Notes under the pieces: model-generated
What the model was told of the DNA's origin: nothing
Database searches by the model: none
The model's input: only the letters and a program-made list of their open reading frames with translations
Part shown: piece by piece, positions 1 to 12,600 of the stretch
Numbering within the stretch: position 1 is the first letter of the stretch
How the letters are laid out: the number at the start of each line of letters is the position of its first letter
DNA from: Blastobasis lacticolella
Taxonomy: Eukaryota; Arthropoda; Insecta; Lepidoptera; Blastobasidae
Assembly (NCBI GenBank): GCA_905147135.1
Contig: LR990044.1
Coordinates: 14,822,122 to 14,886,121 of the forward strand
Reading direction: 5' to 3'
Length of the DNA stretch: 64,000 bases
Position numbers and translations under genes: made by a program

Positions 1-118
1 TACATACAGGTCAAATACATAACTATTCCTTTTGGGCTTCGCCGCAGTCGGGTAAGAAGTTCATACTTATTCATTCCCCTGTAAAATATGTCGCTAACTT
101 GATAAATATTTTTCGCAG

Positions 119-3100
119 TATCCAGTCATCGTGGCAATGGGAATTTTGAAGAAAGCGGCTGCCAAAGTCAATACTGAATTCGGTCTTGACCAAAAAATAG
201 GTAATTCGGTAATTTTATTCTGCTTATACGTTACTAGCATACATTATGCATGCCTTTTGTATGGTTCTTAACGACTGTATATTTTTCTCCTGCATATATG
301 AAGCTACATTAATAAATTAATAAATATTCAAAACTAAGGAAAGCTTGTACTATGGGTGCTAGATAACTGATATACTACTTAAATACTTTTAAATACATAC
401 TTATTAAACATAGAACACCCAGACTCGTAACAGAAATTAAAATTCATCATATAAATTTCTGCCCGGCCGGGAATCGAATCCGGCACCTCTTGCGTGGCAA
501 ACTGGCATGTTGACCACTGAACCACTCAGGTCGTCAATGTTTATCTTATTTTTTATTCGTTAGTGGAATGAGCTTCCAGCCAGTGTTTCCTTTGGACTAT
601 GACATGGGATCGTTGAAGAGGTATATTAGAGGTATCCTTAGAGGCGGGCAACGCATTGGTAGCGCCCCTGGTGTTGCTGACGTCCATAGGCGGCGTTGAC
701 CACTTTCCATCAGGTGGCCCGCTTGCATTTTTGTCACTCTAGCCTCCAGAGATGGTCCACCCTGTAAAAGACTTACACTCCTTTCTCCTTAACTTAAAGT
801 CCTTTAATGATGGGAAAAGCATGTAATGAAGGAACCACCGGGCACCTGGGCATCCACTGTTTACAGGCCCTTCCCAAACTTAAAGAAACCTTTTCTGGAA
901 AACATTTTTCGGACTATCTCTTGATCAACTCTTGGTGATAGATATCCAAGAGTGCAAGAGTGTTTATTAGTAGTAGGATCAAATTTATTCCTGGAGCCTA
1001 TTTTTATTGAAGCTAATCACGTTAATATAAAATTTATATATCAATTAATTCAAGGATTACGGAATTTTTCCTTTACTTATGCTGTAAGACCTAGTACAGC
1101 CAAATTTCGTGATCCTAGGCCTACGGGAAGTACGCTATAGGTTTTGATAATGGCCGGACTTCCGGTTTTGACGCATTTCCATCCCGATTTCGTACGATTA
1201 CAAACAACAAAAAATAATAAAAAGGAAAACCAGACGCATCAAACGAGATTCTTTCGTTCATTCTAGTGTACTATGATTTTAATTACAACTAATCATTGAT
1301 AATGATTTAATTCTCAGCGGACGCCATTATGCAAGCCTGCGACGACGTGATCTCCGGGAAGCTGTACAAGGAAGGACATTTCCCGCTCGTGATCTGGCAG
1401 ACGGGCTCGGGCACGCAGTCCAACATGAATACCAATGAGGTATACACATTTTTTAATACTGTTTTTATTATTGCCTAGAGAGGTCCACCTGATGGAAAGC
1501 TGCCACCGTCGTCCAGGACATCTGCAATGTAAGTGATATTATAGAAAAAATATTTGAATTTTGGTTTGCAATTAATAAACTCGAAAACTACTTTCCCTAA
1601 TAGAAAACCACGTTATTCCCGAGTGACTTTTTATCCTAGAAAAATAACAGGGTCTCGCAGGAAAGTTGAATGTTTACAGAGATCCGAACTGCGCGCAGGT
1701 GAAATCCTCTGAGAACGACTAGTCTATTAAAAAACTGTAAAATAGCCGTGTCTGTACATTGAAGATTTTCTAGAGGAAACAGTGGGGATAAGGTACACTG
1801 AGACGTAAATAGGGGATGGCTATGGGGGATCATTTGTCTGTCTGACTGTCAGTGCGTACATCACGTAAAATACTATCATTTAAACATGTAATAAAGATGT
1901 CATCGCATCACCATTTAAATTGATTTTGAATTGGCATCATTATTTATTTTCACTATTGGCCGTTTAAATAGCAAATTGGTTTCTCATACATACACCTCGT
2001 ATCACTCGAATGGTACTCTACACTTACTTACGTTTCAGGTGATCGCGAACCGCGCCATTCAGCTCTTGGGCGGCAAACTCGGCACCAAGGACCCTGTACA
2101 TCCCAACGACCATGTGAACAAGTCACAGAGCTCCAACGACACCTACCCCACCGCTATGCACATAGCCGTCGCTATGGAGCTACGCGATTGCCTAATGCCA
2201 GGTATCACAGCCCTGAGAGACACCTTGGACAGCAAGGCCAAGGAGTATGAGAAGATCATCAAGATTGGCAGGTAAATTGAGGCATTTTAACTATACATCG
2301 TCGACAGGTTCATCCGCACATCTTGGAATCAAATTGTTCGCGAACTATGCGGTTCTAAAGAACCTTTCTCGCACGCACACTAAGGTTTTGTCTGGATAGA
2401 CAACATGGAGTTCTTCAAAGAGGTGAAAAGGTTATTATCTACACTCATAGCATAATGTTCCAATGTTACATATTCGAAATCAGTCGTTTAAGAGTACACT
2501 TTTTACACGCCAGTAGTTTATGCAACTGTCATATAAAAGGTGGTATTAAAACATGAGTGTCTGTTTCGGGACACGGCGAAATGTAGGCTGAATATCTAGA
2601 TGTCTTTAACAATTTCAAATTCCAAATTTAAATTTTTCTGTTTATATTCTGTGTAATTATTTTCCCGCAAAACAGATTTTTTTTTTGTAATTGTTGTAAT
2701 TTGTGTTTGTAAATTGTTTTTTCTTATTTCAAGCAAATAAATAAATAAATGTGAAAGTAGTAAAGTGAATTTCCTGCCGCTTGATATCCTCGATGCATAG
2801 ATACAACAGAACTGACTCGCAGCTTACTTACAGCAAATTTGAGAAAATTATAGGTACGATATTTTAACATAAAAATATGAGTGTAGATAAAGTAGTGTAT
2901 GCAACTGCATATAATTGGGTATTAAAACACTCGTGTCAAACCATTATCATACGAGGCGTAGCCGAGTCACTCATGTCATGCCAAAAGACACTCATGTCTT
3001 AATACCCCCTTTTATATGACAGTTGCATAAACTACTATTACAGGGTCGGTAACGCAGCAGCGGTACCGTGAATGTCCATAGACTGCGGTGACTGCTAACC

Positions 3101-6100
3101 ATCAGACTGGCCGTTATCTTCATATCAGCCGTGGAATGTCTACGGCTTGGCCGTGTGGTTTTCGGCAGAGTAAAATAGCACAAAACCCCTTACATTCGTG
3201 GGTGTCGTACAAGGCGACTTATGTTTTCGAGGCAGAAGATCTAGAGTCTTCGTAGGCTGGAAAATGGGTAGCAGCGTTTTCCATTGTTATATTTATAACA
3301 CGGCGATCTCCAACCCGCCCGCCAAGTGTAGAGATTATGGCAATAACCTCCCCTTTCGTAGGACAGGCCCTTAGTCATGCAGTGGACTGTTATGGTCTGT
3401 GATAATGGTGTCTACTGTTGGGATGAAGTTCCGCACTATTCGTATACGATCTTAGTCCTGTTAATGTGAGTTAGTCCGTGGTATTTTTGTCTTTCGTGTA
3501 GGTGCATCGCTTTCGGTTCATCATCTCCTTCTCTATGTTTTGTATGGAAGCTATAGATAGACAATGCCACGAATTACAATCTGTAAAATTGAAGACCTAT
3601 CCTATAAAAATACTTTGCAAATCGGAACACCAGCTTTAATTAATTTGATTTGATTGCAATTTTTATTTCTAATTTTTATTTGTATACATTCTGAATCACG
3701 TAATAGAAATGTCAGACAGCGTTAAGGAGGAGCGGACTATCATAACACAGACAAATAATACTCGTCTACTGGGAGTGTTTAACCTATGTACCCACAACAA
3801 ATGTTTATTTAAGAAATAAATTATGACTTGTTTATTATTAAAAACAACTCCTTCGTGTCCCCAGGACCCATCTTATGGACGCAGTGCCCCTGACCCTCGG
3901 GCAAGAGTTCAGTGCCTACGCCACCCAGCTCACCTTCGGTATCGAGCGTGTGGTGTCGACGCTGCCAAGGCTACACTACCTGGCCTTAGGCGGTACTGCG
4001 GTGGGCACTGGACTGAATACCAGGATCGGATTCGCTGAGAAGTGCGCCGCGGAGATCGCCAGTATCACGGGTCAGTATGGGGCGAAGGGAGGAGAAAAAA
4101 AATTACTAAATAATAAAAATTGTGGGTGTGAAAAAAAGGTGTCTGATAGGCGTCCTACAGGGTTCATATTAGGTCCACCATTATGGTTGTAACAACGCGA
4201 CCGATTATGCTACACACTTAGACCCTCGTATTAACTACATATGAAGGGTTTTACCTAGGCTACTTGCTTACTTAGATGGAACCTACATACTCTCTTTAAA
4301 AATAGTCCCATTTAGAGGCCCATAGTCAGTATAAGGTCTATTTACTATGATATAAGCCCATATAGCTTCACATTATAAATATAATTTATAAAAAGATTAT
4401 TCTCAGCAAATAATATAAACTTGTTTATAAATAGCTTAAGTAATTATGACTTCACCAAATTATTTGCATCCTATACTTGCCCTGGCACATAATTTGACAG
4501 TGTAATTGTTGTACTAAAACATTACTTTGACGTTCATTTTCCTATGAGAAAATATCCACTACTACTTACCTATTTAGGAATGACTTATTCACTTTGGCTG
4601 CCTCATAAACATGCCAGAAAAAGCTAAGCTCTAGTTCCCCAACAATAGAAACTACAATAACAACGGTACTAATAAAACAATTGGAAAAGTTGTCTGGAAA
4701 TTTTTAATCCTCAACACAGCTGAAACTGATTTTTCTTTTCAATTTTTGTACGCACTCAACTACATAATGTTAGAATAGTAGTTGTAAAATTTCCACGAAA
4801 ATTAGACGACGGGATATACCCAGGATTTTACTGGGACCAGAAAAAGGGGAATAATAAACAAAATATAAATAAAATAATGAAACACTTAGTTTTGATAGTA
4901 ACACTAACAATATATGGGCTTTGTATACGTAGTATAAAATTTGTAAACTTATTGCTTGAAATAAACGTTAAATTATTATTATTATACCTAATTCCACAAC
5001 CAATCCACAGGCATTCCCTTCGAGACCGCCCCCAACAAGTTCGAAGCCTTGGCGTCCCACGACGCGATGGTTGAAGTCCATGGGGCCCTGAACACGATCG
5101 CTTGTTCTCTGATGAAGATCGGTAACGACATTCGGCTGCTGGGCTCGGGTCCTCGCTGCGGGCTGGCTGAAATCCTCCTGCCAGAGAACGAACCTGGGTC
5201 TTCTATTATGCCTGGTGAGTAGCGGCTATAGACGGAAATTTTTTTTATACCACTAAGGTGGCAAACAAGCTTACGGCCTGATGGTAAGCAGTCACCGCAG
5301 CCTATGGACGTTTGCAATATCGGGGTCATCACCCACGCGTTGCCAACAGCATCATCACATCACCATAACAGTCCACTGCAGGACTTAGGGCCTCTCACAC
5401 GAAAGGGGAGGTTACCATAATCTCCACGCTTGCCAGGTGAGTTGGAGATCGCAGTTTAATAAATATGACAATGGAATTTGCTGCTGCCCATTTTCCAGCC
5501 TACGGAGACTGGATATTTTGTCTCGAAAACGAGAGCCCGGGGGCCGCCTTGACCATGATCCAGAATTTGGCGGAGCGACTGCCATCTGACCTCCATGACT
5601 CTGTTACCAGGGGAACTTGATCACGTTCGATCATGGTTACACATTCAGTCGCCACCGACGGTTCTATACAAAGTATAAAACAAAGTCGCTTCCCGCCGTC
5701 TGTCCCTATGTATCTATGTACACTTAGATCTATTAAACTACGCAACGGATTTTAATGCAGTTTTCAACAATAGATAGAGTGATTCATGAGGAAGGTTTGT
5801 AAGCAAACCAAAAGCAAAAAAAAAGGGTAGGTACGGGGTAAAGTAAGTGTACCCGAACGAAGTCGCGCCGGGTCCACTAGTATAATATTTATATTTTATT
5901 ATATTAATTAAAGAAATCAACAGCGTTACAATTTGCTTATGTCTAATATAGTAAAGCCAATAACAGATTTCCCTTTTTTACTTTATAGTAAGTTTATCAC
6001 ATTGTGAAAGAACGTGTAATATAAATAATATATAAGGTTTTTTTTTTATGGCATACGGTAGGCAAACAGGCAAGCGGGCCACCTGATGGAAAGTGGTCAC

Positions 6101-8280
6101 CACTGCTTATAGACATTAGCAAAACCAAGATTATCGCTAATGCGCTGCCCACCTCTATTACACGTTGCTCTGGCAGCAAAAAGGAAAATGCCTCTCCACT
6201 GCCAAAGCCACGGTTCCCCAAATCCCCACTCCATGGAGCACTGGAAACCTTACTCGCCGGCAGAAACACAATACTATTTAAAAAAGTTTTGTTTAGCTGC
6301 CTTAAAAAGTTTAGGTTTGATATAACCATATTATTTTAATTAACCATTGTATTCTTTTAAATATGCAATAAAGCGTTATTCATTCTATCATTCATATTAT
6401 CTAACAAATATTTTAAGTTAGGTTTTTGTTACTAAAAGTAGATTTCTAAGTAACCCAAAACCTCCATAATATCCGCAGGCAAAGTGAACCCCACGCAATG
6501 CGAGATGTTGACAATGATTGCGGCGCAAGTGATGGGCAACCACGTGGCTTGCACCATCGGCGGTAGCAACGGACACTTCGAGCTGAATGTGTTCAAGCCC
6601 ATGATGGTCGCAAACGTGCTCAGGTCTATCAAGCTGATCGGTAAGTGGTGATCACCGTATCATATTCATATTTATTGATTACCTTCTCCGGAGGAATTAC
6701 CGTGAACTTTAAATTATTATTATTAATCATTTATTTCAGATGAATTGAAATAAATTTTTTAAATTGTATTGTTAGTAAACTTACTAATAGTATATTGTTA
6801 AAATCAATCCAGTGGCTACATAAGTAAACATTCAAAATTCAAATAATATGTCAAATTGTTAAGTAGGCAAATATATTATTAATAAAAATTAAGTCGCAGA
6901 TGCAACATGCAACATTAAAAAACCATCAAAGTTCCGCGCAGGTCAGTTGGGAAAGAGACAGGCTTATGTGACACGCATAGCGCTGTCTCGTTCTAAGGAG
7001 AACAGTTCTGTTTAGGTCCTGCTGTAAGAGCTTATGATAAGCCCCCTGTGATAGTTTCTGGTCTTAAAATCTCAATTTAGATAATGGAGGTCATCACAGC
7101 CAATAACAGTCCACTGCAGGATTTAGGGCCTCGACCACAAGAGGGGAGGGTATTGTCATAATCTCCACGCTTGGCAGGCGGGTTGGCGATCGCTGTATTG
7201 TAAAAATAAAAAAGGATAACACCGCCACCAACGTGGTCTCACGTCAGTAGTCGTAGTTCTTTCTGTCCAACGACAGACTTCTGCGCGACAGTATTTTGAC
7301 AACGGACCACACCAAAGAAATTGTGGCTCTTTGGACCTCGCTTCTCACTATAACCATCTGGCCGATTTTGAAATCGCAAATTGGTACAGACCTGTAATAA
7401 TCCTCGATCTGAAACCTATGTCTCTTTCCAGGTGACGGGTGCGCGACCTTCAACAAGAATTGTGCTGTCGGCATCAAGGCCAACGAGCAGAAGATCGCAC
7501 AGGTCATGAAGGAGTCCCTTATGCTGGTCACCGCGCTCAATCCTCACATCGGATACGATAAGGTACTCGTTTGTTCGATCATCCCTCTGCTGATGGCGAC
7601 ATTCTTTCTTCCATTTAATCCTATTATTTGTCATTTTACTCTTTTCACATCCACGTTATTCACATGCGTCTTTTCTTAGGTCTTCCAATGAAGTATCCAT
7701 CCAGTTTGCAATTTCTCACATTCTTAGAATAAAATACTTTTAGTCTTTTTTTTATTTGACTAGCCAGGCATTTGACCGCTCTCTCATCTGTTGGTTAGTG
7801 ACGATGAGAAGATGGCGCCGTTGCCTGAGCTCTGCTTTGAGCAACCTCGTGTTGTACGAAGGCTTAATATTTAACTTTTATTTAATTCACCAACTTAAAT
7901 CAGCTTTGTCGTGGCGACTCCTAGAAACCTGAATCGCAAATTCAAAATGTGCGACCCTTTTCTTAATATAATAGAGGCGAGGCATTGCTACTTTTGTATA
8001 ACCGAAAATATTTTTTTATCTTACACTTCTATGCCAAAAATCAAGACCACTCTTGGTTCATTATTGCTTGAAAGCAGGGCTCAAGCGGCGCAACGTTCTT
8101 TAGTCACTGAAGTTACAAAGCTTTTACTAAACGAATATGTGTCCACAGGCGGCGTTGATTGCGAAGACGGCGCACAAAGAAGGTGGTACTCTCAAGGACA
8201 CCGCTATCAAACTGAAGCTCCTGACAGCGGAACAGTTCGAGGAATGGGTCAGGCCAGAGAACATGCTTGGTCCCAAGTAA
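119..8280 (+). CDS. FH: Fumarate hydratase (class II), tandem copy 1, 5' end outside window
   Basis: Fumarase catalyses reversible hydration of fumarate to L-malate in the TCA cycle (mitochondrion) or cytosol. Coding exons by GT-AG splicing and protein similarity: 119-200, 1318-1439, 2039-2271, 3865-4070, 5011-5214, 6479-6640, 7432-7562, 8149-8280 (TAA stop). They join in frame to 423 residues, the C-terminal ~90% of a usual ~465-residue enzyme. Visible motifs are [35 protein letters not shown], the signature GSSIMPGKVNP (split across exons 5 and 6) and a C-terminal MLGPK. The first exon(s), with start and any mitochondrial targeting peptide, lie left of base 1, so localisation cannot be told. 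The intact frame argues for a functional gene. Oddities against family memory: EVHGALN where EVSGALN is usual, TKDPVHP where a hydrophobic residue precedes PVHP, and [10 protein letters not shown] where a glycine is usual. A second copy follows 1.4 kb downstream on the same strand. Confidence 0.95.
334..540 (-). repeat. tRNA-derived SINE, family 1, copy A
   Basis: On the minus strand a tRNA-like head (about 540 down to 455) shows an A-box-like TGGTTCAGTGGTCA and a B-box-like GGATTCGATTCC, followed by a body ending near AAGCTT. The body matches copies at 17,944-18,176 and 22,682-22,848, all antisense to the genes here. Head plus shared body is the hallmark of a pol III SINE. Confidence 0.8.
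563..745 (+). mobile_element. LINE 3' terminal fragment
   Basis: Begins in a coding remnant ([12 protein letters not shown], the usual end of a LINE ORF) and runs into a tail with GACCACTTTCCATCAGGTGG. The same tail occurs at 61,560-61,890 (sense) and 6,040-6,245 (antisense). It is 5'-truncated with no intact ORF. Confidence 0.7.
2512..3036. mobile_element. Inverted-repeat (MITE-like) element with 50-bp arms
   Basis: Bases 2512-2561 and 2987-3036 are inverted copies matching at 48 of 50 positions; each outer end reads AGTAGTTTATGCAACTG. A third, degenerate copy of the arm in direct orientation lies at about 2891-2938. The 525-bp unit sits in the third visible intron of fumarase copy 1. No ORF and no clear target-site duplication. 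Confidence 0.75.
3188..3420 (+). mobile_element. RTE-type LINE 3' end, family 2
   Basis: Contains TCGTACAAGGCGACT and then a segment ending CAGTGGACTGTTATGG followed by a GATAATGGTG tail. Antisense relatives occur at about 5,346-5,500, 7,085-7,212 and 21,565-21,730. Truncated and non-coding. Confidence 0.65.
5240..5500 (-). mobile_element. Two antisense LINE 3' ends in a fumarase copy 1 intron
   Basis: A T-rich start at about 5240 leads into an antisense LINE tail (AAGCTTACGGCCTGATGG) to about 5345. An antisense family 2 tail (AACAGTCCACTGCAGGA) follows to about 5500. Both are truncated. Confidence 0.6.
5540..5655 (-). repeat. SINE family 2 body fragment
   Basis: ACCATGATCCAGAATTTGG and GCGACTGCCATCTGACCTCC match, in reverse orientation, the body of the complete SINE at 40,497-40,853. 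The tRNA-like head is missing. Confidence 0.65.
5660..5882 (+). mobile_element. Helitron-like 3' terminal segment
   Basis: Starts GTATAAAACAAAGTCGCTTC, includes CTACGCAACGGATTTTAATG and ends CGCCGGGTCCACTAGT. Near-identical units occur at 47.3-47.7 and 60.4-60.6 kb. The CTAGT 3' end with no inverted repeats fits non-autonomous lepidopteran Helitrons. The family name is from memory. Confidence 0.6.
6040..6245 (-). mobile_element. LINE 3' tail, antisense
   Basis: A run of T (the reversed poly(A)) is followed by GGGCCACCTGATGGAAAGTGG, the reverse of the tail seen at 563-745. It lies within the intron 5215-6478 of fumarase copy 1. Confidence 0.65.
7085..7212 (-). mobile_element. RTE-type LINE family 2 tail, antisense
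   Basis: AACAGTCCACTGCAGGATTT through GGGTTGGCGATCGC matches in reverse the segment at 3,280-3,400. It lies in the intron before the seventh visible exon of fumarase copy 1. Confidence 0.65.
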
Positions 8281-8576
8281 AACTGACAATACAATGGGCC
8301 ATACAAGGATCGTGAGGAATGATAATTTTATTCTCCATGTGTCGTTTTCGTTCGAAGCATTTTTCTTTATTTTATGATGTAATAGTGATGATATTGTTTA
8401 AGCTGTTATTGTATTATTTTGTATTATTTTTTCTCTAGGCTTGCAATATGTTACAGTGAACAGTGGATGGAGTACACGATTATGGATATGTTATAGTTTG
8501 TTACTTTCTGAACGAATTTTATTTGAACATTATTTATTTTGATTATGTTGTACATATTGTATAAAATACCGACCCC

Positions 8577-8582
8577 AATAAA
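8577..8582 (+). terminator. Poly(A) signal of fumarase copy 1
   Basis: AATAAA about 297 bp after the copy 1 stop codon, the first canonical hexamer in a suitable place. This gives a 3' UTR of roughly 310-320 bp. Confidence 0.6.
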
Positions 8583-8930
8583 TTGTAATTAGGAATGTCA
8601 ATCTCGATATATAAATAATTATCACACTTTCTTAAAATGTCATTTCAACCCTAATCATTAATGTTAGCATTAATTTGTCATATTAAAATGTGAATATACA
8701 TTTTTCTTTTTATATTTTCTTCATTTCATTTCCTTTTTAGATAAGACTCACCGAATTTGTCAAATTATTCAATAATATGTTATAAAAATTAGGTACTGTT
8801 TCACATTACTACATCACAACTATGGCACTAAGGTCACCGCACCAGAAATGCACTTTGTTTGTTGACCTTATGTATAACTTCCATTGAAAGATAGTTAATG
8901 CCACGGATCTGAAAGAAATATGAGCGTGGT

Positions 8931-9040
8931 GGTGGTCATCTTGGCGTTAATATCCGGTCGTTAATGTCAAGCCGGACCCCGGCCCCTTACTATGATTTGG
9001 CAGATCAGTTAATTAGTGTGCCATCTGACCATCATGAATC
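8931..9040 (-). repeat. SINE family 2 body fragment
   Basis: CATCTTGGCGTTAAT and ATGATTTGGCAGATCAG match in reverse the last ~110 bp of the SINE at 40,497-40,853. Confidence 0.6.
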
Positions 9041-9665
9041 TTCAACTTTAGTAATCTGTCTCTGGCCTTAAAAGAACAAATAATTGTTTTACTAGTTAAC
9101 TTTGATGAGTTTACCTTAGCGTAAACGCTTTTTTTTCTGAGGTAATTAAATTGAAGTTTGATGAAGAGTCCGTTTAGGAGAGAGAGGCCTTTGTGCATTT
9201 CGTCACATACGTCCTGCAACCACGCTTATGATGATTAAATTAATTAGGCTGCTGGGCGCTTTCAGCTAAGCAATTCTATAATTTTTTCGTTCTGAGATCT
9301 AAATAGGTTCTCTGGAATTGGCCCCAAAAAGATAACGCATTCATATAGGAATGATAGGTTCAATGCAGAGAGGAGATAAAAACTACATTTTATGGTTCAA
9401 TCACGTAAAACAAAAAACTTGGGAACAATCGCGGGTATTCCAAAAACCAAAGAGGATTACCTTACTTACCAAAAACTAAATTAAAAAGTAAAACTGCATA
9501 AACAATTAATAGACATGTCAGATTAAGTCATTTAATTTTTGCTTAAATTTTTTGGCGACATTCTCAAAATTTTCGTGTTGTGCTTACATTATTTATTTTG
9601 TTTTTAGGCATAAGTATTTAAAATTGTTTGTTTTAACTTGTATATATTTAAATTAATCGTTAAAA

Positions 9666-12600
9666 ATGGCGTACTGCACTGTTTGTTTGAACGAAAGTGG
9701 AAAAGTTGTAAGAATGGTAAGTTTGAATTTATACACCTCTTCTGTATCTAGTTGGTACTAGATAGCAATTGATACCTTATTAATCAGTGTTAAGGTTTAT
9801 GTTAAAATGTCAATACTTCTGCAGAGGAAGGAAACTGACACCATGGGCGAAGTGGACGTTCCGGACGACCGGCTGTACGGATCGCAGACCGTACGCTCTA
9901 TTATGCACTTCCCTATTGGTGGCGTGGAGGAGCGCATACCGGTTGGTGAACCTTTAGACTGCACATTATTGAAATTGACAATTGTATAGAGTCAGTCTAT
10001 TTCACTGTTGTGGACATAGGCATATCCTTTAGCGCGGATGCACTCTATAGGTACCCTAAGTTTCCGCATCCATCCTCCACCTACAGCCTTTAGCAAATCG
10101 TCACTCCACCTGGCAGAAGGGCGTCCGAGGGTGGGTTGCCGAGTCGCAGTCTCCAATCAAGAACTCGTTTACCTCGGTTATCGGTTTTGGTCAGCAGTAG
10201 GCTGGCCATGTCTTCTATGTCAAGATTGCTGAATCTGCGCGCTACATTGATAACTTAGAACTCTGTCGTACCTATTACTCAGTTACGCATTTTATCGTAT
10301 AGTTCAGTGGTAGAAAGCTTCCCATTTTTAAATAATTGAGGCGAAATACTCCAGTGTTCCCTGTCTATCCAGAATCATGAATAGATGACTACCTACGTAC
10401 CTACCTTAATTAAATTTCAATTACCTTAAAGTGTTCAATGAATATAAAACATACATTTCAGTACCCAATCATCATAGCCTTTGGTATCCTGAAGAAAGCT
10501 GCGGCCCGAGTGAACATAGAATTCGGATTGGATAAGAAAATTGGTAAGTCCCTTCCTCATCACATTCTATGCCTTGGGTAGCTTTTGTCTTGCGTTATCA
10601 TCTTATTTTATCATTTGGAAACCATTCTAGCTGAAGCCATTATACTGGCGTGTGAGGATGTGATCTCTGGGAAGCTGTACCGCGAAGGCCACTTCCCGCT
10701 CGTCATCTGGCAGACGGGCTCAGGCACGCAGTCTAACATGAACGCTAACGAGGTACGGTCAGGCTGCGATAGCGATTGCTGCGGCTAGATTGTGAGTCTA
10801 CAGCTTCTTGCTTTACAGGTGATCGCGAACCGCGCCATCCAGATATTGGGCGGCAAACTCGGCAGCAAGGTTCCCGTGCACCCCAATGACCATGTAAACA
10901 AATCACAGAGCTCCAACGACACCTACCCCACTGCTATGCATATAGCCGTCGCTATGGAGCTACGCGACCGGCTCATGCCGGGAGTTATTGCACTACGGGA
11001 CACCTTGACAAAGAAATCCAAAGAATATAATAGGATTATCAAGATTGGCAGGTAAATCTTCTCTGTTAATAAGCCTTGTAGCTAATTTTAAGCACCATTC
11101 TAGCAGAAATATTAACTTGGGAAAGATGGAAGTTGTCTATCAAGATCTATATTTTCAGGACACATTTGATGGACGCCGTGCCTTTGACTCTGGGGCAAGA
11201 GTTCAGTGGGTACGCTGCGCAGCTGACATATGGCGTGGACCGTGTGGTGTCCACGCTGCCACGGCTGCATTACCTCGCTTTGGGCGGCACAGCCGTCGGC
11301 ACCGGACTGAACACACGTATCGGATTCGCTGAGAAATGCGCTGCCGAGATTGCCAATTTAACCGGTGAGATGAGTTGACGAATAGTTCAGAACAAGTGAA
11401 TATATACTTCGATTGCGCACGGCTTGGAGTACCTACCCTATTTTCTACTTGCAGGAATTCCTTTCGAAACCGCACCGAATAAGTTCGAAGCGCTGGCCGC
11501 TCACGACTCGATGGTGGAAGTGTCGGGCGCTCTGAACACGCTCTCTGTGTCGCTGATGAAGATCGGCAACGACATCCGGCTTCTGGGCTCGGGCCCCCGC
11601 TGCGGGCTGGCGGAGATCTTGCTTCCCGAGAATGAACCTGGCTCCTCTATTATGCCGGGTGAGTCACGTCGGTTTGCATAGAACGCGCAGCCTGAAAGAC
11701 TCAGGCGGTCGCACTTTGGATGCGAACGTATGCGTACGAATTATAGTGGTACTGACGAATTTTGCACTCCGAGTTCCATGGAACCTCGTACACTAGATGT
11801 AGGTATGCAAACGTACGAAATGCTGCGTTACGTTTTTAATAAATTCGAGAAGTGCTTTCGTTTATACTTAGGTTCTACCCTCGGTTTGCCGCAAAATTCA
11901 GCCTCCGCAAAATCACTCGATCTGGTTGGACATAACCACTCCACTCAAGAGTTCATTTCCCTACTCCCATGGTTGTTGCTTCTATCTACGGCAGACACTG
12001 TTATTAAGGTATTAAGGTTCACCCACACATAGGGCCGCGCGCACAACTGAGTTGAAATATCTATATTACTTACTGATAAATCTTCTTCGTTACCTACAGG
12101 CAAAGTGAACCCCACGCAATGTGAAGCACTCACAATGATCTGTGCACAAGTCATGGGCAACCACGTGGCATGCACTATCGGAGGCAGCAACGGTCACTTT
12201 GAGTTGAATGTATTCAAGACGATGATAGTCGCGAATGTATTGAGGTCTATAAGATTGATTGGTTAGTCTATTTATTAAGTAGTAAGTAGGTACCTACTAA
12301 CATAGGTCGGAATGGGAATATTTTCTCAATGGGAATATCTGTTTTTAGGCGACGGATGTCAAGCCTTCAACAAAAATTGCGCCGTAGGAATCATTGCAAA
12401 TGAGAAGCAAATCACCAGAATCATGAAAGAGTCGCTGATGATGGTCACCGCGCTTAATCCGCATATAGGATACGATAAGGTAATTTAACAAGTACCTATC
12501 CTTGTAAGCTTCTTCCCTAATTCAGCTTCGTCGGTTTAGCGAAAACTCGAGAGCACATCTGTATCTATACTGGCAGAGTACATACCTAGAATAATTTATA

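Larger units (their letters stand above)
201..1317 (+). other. Fumarase copy 1 intron carrying SINE and LINE debris
   Basis: Intron of 1,117 bp between the first two visible exons (donor gtaatt, acceptor ttctcag). It holds an antisense SINE (about 334-540) and a sense LINE 3' tail (about 563-745). I recognise nothing in 750-1317. Confidence 0.75.
8281..9665. other. Spacer between the tandem fumarase genes
   Basis: Contains the copy 1 3' UTR (to about 8,600) and an antisense SINE family 2 body fragment (about 8,931-9,040). The remaining AT-rich DNA shows no ORF or exon I can support. The promoter and any further 5' exon of copy 2 must lie here, but no core promoter element is convincing. Confidence 0.6.

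Noticed and set aside
1..118. Further fumarase exon at the window start
   Set aside because: Only intron sequence with an acceptor at 117-118 is seen; no fumarase residues are encoded.
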